Assembly: GCA_049999765.1 (NCBI GenBank)
Contig: JBNGIQ010008096.1
Location: 1-53,135, forward strand
From: Phaeoceros laevis
Lineage: Eukaryota > Anthocerotophyta > Anthocerotopsida > Notothyladales
Reading direction: 5' to 3'
Length of the DNA: 53,135 nt
The notes under the pieces were generated by a model that did not search any database, was not told the DNA's origin, and worked only from the letters and a program-made list of their open reading frames with translations. The stretch's first letter is position 1. Every line of letters begins with the position of its first letter. Of the stretch, positions 45,908-53,135 are shown piece by piece. Made by a program: the position numbers and the translations under genes.

Positions 45908-48691
45908 TCATGCTTGCGCAGTGAAGTCCAATTTCACCAGCAGATCTACTAGTCTTTCGTTTTTGGGGTGCTTGTCATCTCCTACCACGAATGTGTGCAC
46001 TTGGTGCACATGTCTGATCCAACTTTCGCCTGGATTTTTCCATGCGCCAGCTTTTTGCCTCAGGTTGTTCACCTCAGTTGCACGATCCACCATGCCAGCT
46101 TGTGCATAAATGTTGGACATCAAGACGTATGGCGCAGCCTGCTTCGGCTGCAGCTGCACTGCATGATCGAACGCCCGTTTCCCAAGCTCCACCTTATTGT
46201 GCTTTCTACAGGCACCCAACAGGCACAGCCACACAGAGAGGTTGGGCTCCATGGGCATTGTCAGCAGCATGTCTTCCACCTTTGAGAAGCACCCTGCGCG
46301 CCCGAGGAGGTCCACCACGCTGACGTAGTGCTCCATATGGGGAGCGAGCCCATGGTCTCTGCCCATGGACTCGAGGTACTCAATGCCCATGTCAACAAGG
46401 CCGGCGTGACTGCACACAGAGAGAAGCGAGAGGAATGTGACTCTGTCGGGCTTCAAACCTGCAACAAGCATGTCCTGGTACCGCAGCACTGTTGTTTCCC
46501 AGTCCCCTTGCCGGGCATAGCCTGCAATCAATGTGTTCCATGCCACTATGTCCTGACAGGACAGCGTGTCGAATATGGTCTGAGCTTCCCCCATGCTTGC
46601 ACATCTCCCATACGCGTGGATGAGCGTGCTTGCCAGAAGCTGACTCAAGTTGTTGCAGTGTGTGGAGACAAGTATCGACTGATGAATATCATGGCACATG
46701 TCCAAGCTTCCGGCGCTGCTGCAGGCCTGCAAGATGCACAAAAGTGTGACTTCGTCGGGGGCAATGCATTCTCTTTGCATCTGCTTGTACAGTTGCAGAA
46801 CCTCCCCTGCTTGGCCCTGTTGGAGATATGCTGACAGGATGACATTCCACGACACTGCATTTCGCTGAGCCAAACCGTCAAAGACATGCTGTGCATCCGC
46901 AATGCTCCCACACTTTCCATACATCCAAACCAGGGTGTTGCTGATGAAGACATCTGCCCTGTAGCTGGTTTTCCATGCTTCTGCATGTATAGCCTGCCCC
47001 AGTTTCAGGGACTTTAGTTTTACAGGTTGTCCATCTGGAGCATAGTCTTCCCTGTCAGCTGCCATTCCGCATGCCTGGAGTGCACTGACCAAGGTTCGAT
47101 CATCTGGGCGGACACCTTCCTGTTGCATTCGCTCATACAGCTCCAGTGCCTTCGTTTCCTCACCCTGCGAGGTCAGTGCCACCAGCATTGCATTCCATGA
47201 TACCACATCTGCCCGAGGCAGCAGCCCGTCAAACACAGCCTGAGCATCGACAATACTCCGACACTTGCCATACATGCTGATGAGGGTGTTGCCAACAAAG
47301 ACATGCGACTTGTAGCCCTTCCTCCAAGCATGAGCGTGTATTACCTTGCCCATTCCCAGAGGGCTGTTGGTTGTCAGCTGCTGCTCCTCCTGCACGAGTG
47401 TGCCACATGCTTGAAGTACAGCAACAAAGGTGTGAGAATCTGGACTCACGCCATTTTCAAGCATCTGCTGGTACAGCACTGCAGCCTTCTCTGGTTTGCA
47501 CAACTGTACATATGCTGCCAACATAGCGTTCCATGTCACCGTGTTTCGGAGGGGCAAGGCGTCAAACACCCGCTGCGCATCCCCAAGGCAGCCACACTCC
47601 CCATACATTGTGATGAGGGTGCTCCCAACAAAGACACTTGAGTCACAGACTTTCCGCTGAGAGTCAGCATGCAGTGCCTTCCCCAGACCCAAAGCCTTCA
47701 CCCTGACCAACTGGCCATCCAAGACAGTGGCATCTTCCTTCTCTGCTAGCATGCCACATGCTTGAATAGAACTCACAAAGGTACGCACATCTGAACTAGC
47801 ACCTTCCTGCAACATTTGCTCGTATAGCTCCAACACCTTCTCTGCCTGGCCCTTGGACGCATATGCTGCAAGCATCGCATTCCACGATACCACATTCCTC
47901 TGCGACAACCCATCAAACACACGCCATGCATCTGCAACGCTGCCACATTTTCCATACATATTCACCAGGGATGTCCCTACGAACACATCACATTCATACT
48001 GGTATGTGAAAGCTTCAGCATGTATGCGTTTCCCCTCGTCCAGATCCAAACTGATGCTACAGGCCTTGAGAACGCTCACAAGGGTGTACTTGTCTGGCTC
48101 TAAGCCTTCCTCACGCATGCAGTGATACATATTGATGGCCTCCCGACTCCGTCCGGCATCAGAGTAGCCAGAAATCACAGCTGTCCAGCAAAAAACACTT
48201 GGATGAGGCAACCTGTGAAACACCTGGACTGCCTCTTCCAGGGCCCCGCATTTCACCAGCGTGATCACCACTGTCTCCCCAAGTACCCTGTTGGACTCCA
48301 GTCCATGTCTGGCCAGATGAGCACAAACTCGCCTGGCCTGCACCGCGGCCCTGCTTTTCTCGCAAGCCTTCAAGAGCGTGACATACGTCTCCACCGAAGG
48401 ACTACAGCACTCCCGGTCCATGCCAGAGAGAACGTCCAGCGCCCTGTCCAGCTGCCCCCTCTCGCATAGTGCCCTAACCTCGTCAGCTGCTCCAGGAGAC
48501 CCGACATGATAAGTCTTCCTCTCCAGCAGAGCTCTAGCTAGCCGGGGATGAACCGAAGTGACCAGCCTGTGCTGCTTGTCCAGCCAGAAGGCCTCTCTTG
48601 CTTGCTTGCGCCTTGAGTCAGGGTGCCCAGGGCACCACCACCGGAAGCCAGAAAGAGCCAGAGCGAGGAACCCATCCACAGCCACCAGCAT
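45908..48691 (-). CDS. PLS-class PPR protein, E+ subtype, about 927 aa, intronless
   Basis: The start is taken at the ATG at 48691, because the two codons above it are not ATG. A targeting-type N-terminus is followed by EVRALCERGQLDRALDVLSG, the same opening as the 35028-38006 gene. PLS triplets follow (CWTAVISGYSDAGRSREAIN, VLKACSISLDLDEGKRIHAE, NMYGKCGSVADAWRVFDGLS). L-motif insertions recur as AEKEDATVLDGQLVRV, VQEEQQLTTNSPLGM and AADREDYAPDGQPVKL. The last motifs read LIHAYGRCASMGEAQTIFDT, LLSVCSHAGLVDMGIEYLES and VVDLLGRAGCFSKVEDMLLT. The E domain is MPMEPNLSVWLCLLGACRKH. E+ is AWKNPGESWIRHVHQVHTFV, then GDDKHPKNERLVDLLVKLDF. There is no DYW. Shared openings and insertions show that it is a paralogue of the gene at 35028-38006. 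Confidence 0.95.
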   Translation of the reverse strand: MLVAVDGFLALALSGFRWWCPGHPDSRRKQAREAFWLDKQHRLVTSVHPRLARALLERKTYHVGSPGAADEVRALCERGQLDRALDVLSGMDRECCSPSVETYVTLLKACEKSRAAVQARRVCAHLARHGLESNRVLGETVVITLVKCGALEEAVQVFHRLPHPSVFCWTAVISGYSDAGRSREAINMYHCMREEGLEPDKYTLVSVLKACSISLDLDEGKRIHAEAFTYQYECDVFVGTSLVNMYGKCGSVADAWRVFDGLSQRNVVSWNAMLAAYASKGQAEKVLELYEQMLQEGASSDVRTFVSSIQACGMLAEKEDATVLDGQLVRVKALGLGKALHADSQRKVCDSSVFVGSTLITMYGECGCLGDAQRVFDALPLRNTVTWNAMLAAYVQLCKPEKAAVLYQQMLENGVSPDSHTFVAVLQACGTLVQEEQQLTTNSPLGMGKVIHAHAWRKGYKSHVFVGNTLISMYGKCRSIVDAQAVFDGLLPRADVVSWNAMLVALTSQGEETKALELYERMQQEGVRPDDRTLVSALQACGMAADREDYAPDGQPVKLKSLKLGQAIHAEAWKTSYRADVFISNTLVWMYGKCGSIADAQHVFDGLAQRNAVSWNVILSAYLQQGQAGEVLQLYKQMQRECIAPDEVTLLCILQACSSAGSLDMCHDIHQSILVSTHCNNLSQLLASTLIHAYGRCASMGEAQTIFDTLSCQDIVAWNTLIAGYARQGDWETTVLRYQDMLVAGLKPDRVTFLSLLSVCSHAGLVDMGIEYLESMGRDHGLAPHMEHYVSVVDLLGRAGCFSKVEDMLLTMPMEPNLSVWLCLLGACRKHNKVELGKRAFDHAVQLQPKQAAPYVLMSNIYAQAGMVDRATEVNNLRQKAGAWKNPGESWIRHVHQVHTFVVGDDKHPKNERLVDLLVKLDFTAQA

Positions 48692-49262
48692 GGACAACCG
48701 TTTTGATCAGACCTACCAAGACCTCTGCAAGGCGGATCAGACGCCGGTGTCTTCTCCGGCAGAAGTTCCCACCATCCTGAGGGGTCTGACAAGGACCCCT
48801 CCCCAACCAGTTGCTTCTGCCTCTCTTGCCACACGGTGGGCCTGCACCCTTGGATATCTCACAATCTGCGGCAGCTGAAATAGAATGAACGTAACGGATC
48901 CTCCCGCATGATGTAGCGAACCACACACTCCAAAATCCTACTGCCGCCATGGATGGATCAGACAAAGAAACCACGAATCGGAGGAAAGAAACATAAAATC
49001 CCCAAAGTGCGTTGTAATCCATTTGGTACGGTTTTTGTTCACCATACATCTCGACCTCCCTCCTGACAAGAAGCAAAGCTCAAAGAACCTAGAAAGTCGA
49101 AACCGATGTGCATCCTGAAGCCCTAGCTAGATCCTGCCTGTGCTCCAACCTTGGAAACATCATACCTACGCGATCTTGGTCTTCCAAGAAACTAATCTTC
49201 ACATGTTATTTCCGACTCGATATTGATCTATCTATCTTCACAACGGTACTCCGCCCCCAGGT
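48692..49262. other. Intergenic region, no gene recognised
   Basis: 5' flank of the PPR gene and 3' flank of the acidic protein gene. A minus frame at 48618-49076 is open but antisense-like to nothing and carries no motif. Confidence 0.4.
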
Positions 49263-50999
49263 CTATATCTCCAAGTCCTCCGATTCGCTATCATCGCCAC
49301 CACTAGTGCCTGTATCGCCATCACTAGTACCTTCGAATTCTGATTCTTCACCATCTCCTTCATCATCTGTTGTTGCTGCCGGCTCCTCATCATCAGCGCC
49401 GACCGCCTCCTCCTCCCCTTTTTTTCGTTCGGGACACGCCATGTCAAGCATTGCAGCAGCCACGGCGGCCAGCTCCTCGTCTCCTTCACCAGCTGGGCCC
49501 TGGTCGTGCACATCATTCTCCCCTTCATGCGGACCGCATATCATGGCTTCTATTTCATCGGCCAGCTCGTCGTGCTCACCAGCTCGGCCCTCGTCGTGCA
49601 CATCATTCTCCCCTTCATCCGGAGCGGATGCCATCGTAGCATCTGTTTCAGCGGCCGGCTCCTCGTCGTCCACATCATCCTCCCCTTCATCCAGACCGTA
49701 CATCATGGCTTCTATTACAGCGGCCAGCTGCTCGTCCTCACCAGGGCTTTCATCCAGACCGTCCAACATGGCTTCTATATCAGCGGCCAGCTCGTCGTCC
49801 TTTTCACCAGGGCCTTCATCATCTCCGTTCCAGACAAAGCCCGGCTCATGACCAACAAGACCAAGAATGCCAGCACTGCCACCGGCATCTGCTCTCTTGG
49901 CATGATAGTGCATCTGCCATTTGTGTGGCTTGGGCCTCCACTTGATCCAACCTGCACGCGGGCGTGCATATACACACGCTCGACTCGTGATGATCATCAT
50001 CAGCAAATACTTACATACATACATACATGTCAGGCGTCAGATCGGTAAAAGCTTCATTCATTCATTCATTCATGCACCAACTTCAACGTTTCAACACTTC
50101 TATGACCAGAGTCGGACGTGTACGGTACCTGACTTGGATGGATCCCGCGGAGGCCCGTCCCGCTCAGCTCGGGCCAGTTGGATGAGCTTAACAGACCTCT
50201 CCCGCTCTTCGATGCCCCTTCTCCAAAACGCGGCGGCTCTCTTGCGGCCCACAGCCTGATGAGCCAGCCAGGCCCTCCTGGCGGCCGCCGCTTCCCTGCT
50301 CTGCTTCATCCTGAGAGACTCGCCATCCACCGTGACGGCCTTCGGCTTGCCAGCGCCGTTTGCACCTATCCGTGGTGCTTTCGGGACGCTTGTTTTGCCG
50401 GTGGGGCGGGGCAAACTGCGAGCCCTCTTCGCACCTTTCCGCCGCCCTGCAGGGTTTTTGGCCTCGGAGCAGACTCCCCACGGCCAGTAGGAGCAGAACC
50501 CTGCCTTGATAGCCGCCGATATGTCCAGCTCCTGCATCTGCTGCACCATCGAAGCTCCAGCCCCGAACCGCGACGTCAGCTTCTCCTGCAACGTTGCAAA
50601 CGCGTCGAAAATCTTCTCCTCCTCTGGGGCGCCGGAGCGGGACACGTCGGGAACCGCAGGCACTCTGCCGTCGAAGCGGTACACCCACGGCTCGTGCCTG
50701 GGGTCACTGCCTCCACCTCCAGCAGCTTTCGATTTTCCTCTGCGTGCTGCTGCTGAGGGTGCACTCGGCGCTGCTTTGGGTGCGCGCGTACGCCTGGGCT
50801 TGGGCGGAGCTGGGACGGCGACGGGAAGCGCGGGGCTCCCAGCCGGCTGTGTCTGCAGCTTTTCCAGGTCCACGCGCAGTGCGGCCGCGAACCGGGCGAG
50901 GAAGGCGTCCTGCGCCTCCGCGTGCTGTTCGCCGCCACCTTCTTGCTCGTCCATCTCAAGCATCTCAGGCCACGCCAAACCACGCTCGGCCGTCTCCAT
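49263..50999 (-). CDS. Unrecognised two-exon protein with repetitive acidic tail, 519 aa
   Basis: Exons are 50129-50999 and 49263-49951; joining them gives a clean phase (SK|SGWIKWRPKPHKWQ). I do not recognise the family. Residues 1-120 are acidic, then Pro/Arg/Lys-rich. A central part (PWVYRFDGRVP, IFDAFATLQEKLTSRFGAGA, GFCSYWPWGVCSEAKNP) looks folded, followed by a basic helix (EERERSVKLIQLARAERDG) and GWIKWRPKPHKWQMHYHAKR. The tail is highly acidic with four spaced copies of a helix-like motif: DELAADIEAMLDG (343-355), EQLAAVIEAMMYG (364-376), DELADEIEAMICG (418-430) and EELAAVAAAMLDM (449-461). It ends in Asp/Glu/Ser runs. A nuclear chaperone or chromatin role is imaginable from the acidic tail but not shown. 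The start is the METAERG codon; an upstream open frame also exists. Confidence 0.75.
50012..50073. repeat. Simple repeats (cata)n and (catt)n
   Basis: Short tetranucleotide runs, catacatacatacatg near 50012-50028 and cattcattcattcattcat at about 50055-50073, lie in the intron of the acidic protein gene. Confidence 0.9.
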
Positions 51000-51231
51000 C
51001 CTACTGCACACGACGCGCACCTCCTCTCCTTTCCAACAAGTTATTAGCATTGAAACAAAGGTGCACTCAGTGTGTTTACAACATGTCCAAACTCTAGGAG
51101 AGGCATACACAGCACTTGTAAGTATCTTGATACTTGACTATTCAAAACAAAAACAACAACAACCAACATGTCAACTCAACCCTTGGTTCCTTGATTTTGT
51201 ATATGTGGAAGTCTTACATAGCATTTCAGTT
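51000..51231. other. 5' flank of the acidic protein gene
   Basis: AT-rich, no gene recognised. The minus-strand frame of exon 1 continues open to about 51110, so a start upstream of 50999 cannot be excluded. Confidence 0.4.
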
Positions 51232-51384
51232 GAGTCATCTTATCGAGATGTAAGGTAAGCGAGGCGAGATATGAAGAGTCATCTTATAGTCTTATCGAGA
51301 TGTAAGGTAAGCGAGGCAAGATATGAAGAGTCATCTTATAGAGATGTCTTATCGAGATGTAAGGTGAGCAAGGTGATATATGAA
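51232..51384. repeat. Imperfect tandem repeat, three units of 44-57 bp
   Basis: Units start at 51232, 51276 and 51328 with gagtcatcttat. Each contains cttatcgagatgtaaggt and ends in gatatgaa or gatatatgaa; length changes are due to a short internal duplication of cttat(c/a)gagatg. Confidence 0.85.
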
Positions 51385-51428
51385 TTCTACACTATACTTT
51401 CTGTGTTTTATTTTTGTTGCTTGCTGGA

Positions 51429-51550
51429 ATATGTATCAATTCAATTCGGTGTTGATGATCCCACTAAGTTATGATATGATATAGTCAAATATGTATCGAT
51501 TCAATTTGGTGTTGATGATGGATCCCACTAAGTTATGATGGATCCCACTA
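51429..51550. repeat. Direct repeat, about 50 bp, two copies
   Basis: atatgtatcaattcaattcg and its continuation gtgttgatgatcccactaag recur as atatgtatcgattcaatttg with gtgttgatgatggatcccac; the last part (gatggatcccactaag) is itself repeated. Confidence 0.8.
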
Positions 51551-52007
51551 AGTATATTCCAAGTTTAAGGTACATGAGGATCTCCCTTCCCTTGTATCTC
51601 TAGACTTAAATAAAAATATCTATAAGGTATATATGTCACAATATACTAAACCGTTCTTGGTTCTTAACTTCTTCTTGGTTCTTAACTTCTTCTTGCCGAA
51701 ATATGGATTGATGCTTGATAATCAAGCACTAAGGTATGTAAGTGCAAAATCTCATAATGCATGTCTGCGTAAATTATAAGATATGTCCGTGCAAAATCTC
51801 ATCCTTACTTTGCTCTTCCATATCTCAAACCAACACTAAACACTATCTATTTATTGACCTTTTGTCCTTGCCCTTCATAAAACCCACTTCTCGTCTGCTC
51901 AAGGTATGAAAGATGTTATACTTTAATTGATTGATTTAATAATTTGAATTTTTCGTATTGTTACAAAAATATATAAAGTGCATTTTGTCAAAAATATATA
52001 AAGTGCA
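51551..52007. other. AT-rich DNA, no gene recognised
   Basis: Low-complexity intergenic sequence with a short direct repeat (aaaaatatataaagtgcatt at about 51965 and 51990). Confidence 0.5.
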
Positions 52008-53135
52008 TTTGTCGCACTGTCAATGTGTTAGAGATGATATCAACGGCTTGCTTTCCATTTCGCTGTGCTCACTGTGCTCGAAGTCACATGAACTAGTAAG
52101 GGGTATGCGCAACTTGAACTCATTTTGTTCTAAGCAGATAATAAAAAGGAACACTCATATCAGATCCTCCTTTCACCCTAACAGGCCCCTGCCCTCATTC
52201 AATATATTCTTCAAATATCCCCGGGTATCCACTAGAAAATGCTCATGTTCTCACTTCCAATCACCTCCCTTCTTTTCAGTTTAGGGGATCCATCATTCTG
52301 CGTTCTCAAACGTGGTGGATCAGTGTCCGCGATCCCTGTCCATGTTTCAGTTTGACAGGGATAAGGTGAAGTACGCACATTCACCCCAAGAGAAAGAACA
52401 ACCTCAGTTTGACGGGGATAGAGTTAAAAGCACATTCGCACCCAAGAGAAAGACAACAATTTTTTAACACACCTGAGCACTGACTAGATCTTCAGTATGC
52501 TCACGGTCGACCCTTACAACTGCAACGCCCGTTTACGAATCGATGCACACGGTACCCATCCCTTACCACAATGTCTCTCTATTCCAACCTTGACATGATT
52601 TCCGTGGAGTTGTGGCAGTCGCTGCACATGCGTAGATTCTTCGTTACCACCAAAGGTATCCCACTCGGAGTGTTCAACAGACCAAACGCCAGAGCTAGCT
52701 TCTCAGCATGCCCACAAAGCACACCTTACTTTTCCTTCTCACTCAGTGGCTTCAACACCAATGGCTTCAACACTTTGTCGCACTGTCAATGTGTTAGAGA
52801 TGATATCAACGGCTTGCTTTCCATTTCACTGTGCTCACTGTGCTCGAAGTCACATGAACTAGTAAGGGGTATGCGCAACTTGAACTCATTTTGTTCTAAG
52901 CAGATAATAAAAAGGAACACTCATATCAGATCCTCCTTTCACCCTAACGGGCCCCTGTGCTCATTCAATATGTTCTTCAAATATCCCCGGGTATCCACTG
53001 GAAAATGCCCATGTTCTCACTTCCAATCACATCCCTTTCTTTTCAGTTGAGGAGATCCATCGTTCTGTGTTCTGAAACGTGGTGGATCAGTGTCCGCGAT
53101 CCCTGTCCATGTCCCAGTTTGACAGGGATAGGGTT
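52008..53135. repeat. 766-bp tandem repeat, about 1.5 copies, running off the window
   Basis: The stretch from gtcgcactgtcaatgtgtta at 52011 to about 52376 recurs from 52777 to the window end with few mismatches. The intervening 52377-52776 completes the unit. Both copies keep an open forward frame (SHCQCVRDDINGLLSISLCS and on), but I recognise no protein. It could be a satellite or two related terminal repeats of an element. Confidence 0.85.

Noticed and set aside
49108-49851. 247-codon forward Ser/Pro-rich ORF
   Set aside because: Antisense of the acidic repeat exon; Glu/Asp codons read backwards give Ser/Pro runs.

Overview
Nuclear DNA of a land plant with a compact genome. Introns are mostly about 80-270 bp with GT..AG ends, there are polyadenylated-type gene units on both strands, and several very large intronless PLS-class PPR genes are present. 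A long coiled-coil protein of the ciliary/centriolar type (814-5493) points to a plant with motile sperm, that is a bryophyte, lycophyte or fern. The gene density (about 14 genes in 53 kb) and short introns favour a small genome such as a hornwort, liverwort, moss or Selaginella. I cannot name the species from sequence alone.

Left third (1-21 kb): a 15-exon F-x-P-x-I repeat protein (+) converges on a 10-exon plastid-type beta-amylase (-), and a stray 136-bp copy of one beta-amylase exon lies at the left edge. A gene-poor 4.5-kb stretch follows, holding only a tRNA-Gly-like relic. Then come a complete 7-exon CYP704B-type P450 (-) and a 9-exon membrane-anchored O-methyltransferase (+), separated by a repeat-rich spacer with a 100-N gap.

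Middle (22-32 kb): two head-to-head copies of an unusual gene in which an OSB-type PDF motif (the ssDNA-binding motif of organellar single-stranded DNA-binding proteins) sits directly upstream of a PLS-class PPR array. One copy is mostly open but frameshifted at the junction and cut off at the 3' end; the other is a clear pseudogene. In both, the join between the two parts reads through once one lesion is undone, so the fusion predates the inverted duplication. This is the most unusual item in the window. Next are a CWC21/SRRM2-type splicing factor (-), a 428-N gap flanked by identical 43-bp sequences, and an intronless EXO70 (+).

Right third (32-51 kb): three giant intronless E+ PPR proteins (748, 992 and about 927 aa) without DYW domains. 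Two of them converge and overlap by 18 bp. Between them lie single-copy housekeeping genes: a DFRP1/ZC3H15 two-CCCH protein, a PRS4-type PRPP synthetase, an ARAD-type GT47 glycosyltransferase and a two-SMP-domain LEA protein. At 49-51 kb there is an unrecognised two-exon protein with a repetitive acidic tail. The last 2 kb is AT-rich repeat DNA, including a 766-bp tandem unit that runs off the window.

The genes do not form a pathway. The functional theme is organelle nucleic-acid metabolism (E+ PPRs, PDF-PPR), with unrelated housekeeping genes interspersed. Exon coordinates come from reading splice sites and reading frames by eye. For beta-amylase, P450, OMT, GT47, SMP and CWC21 all exon phases close without conflict.
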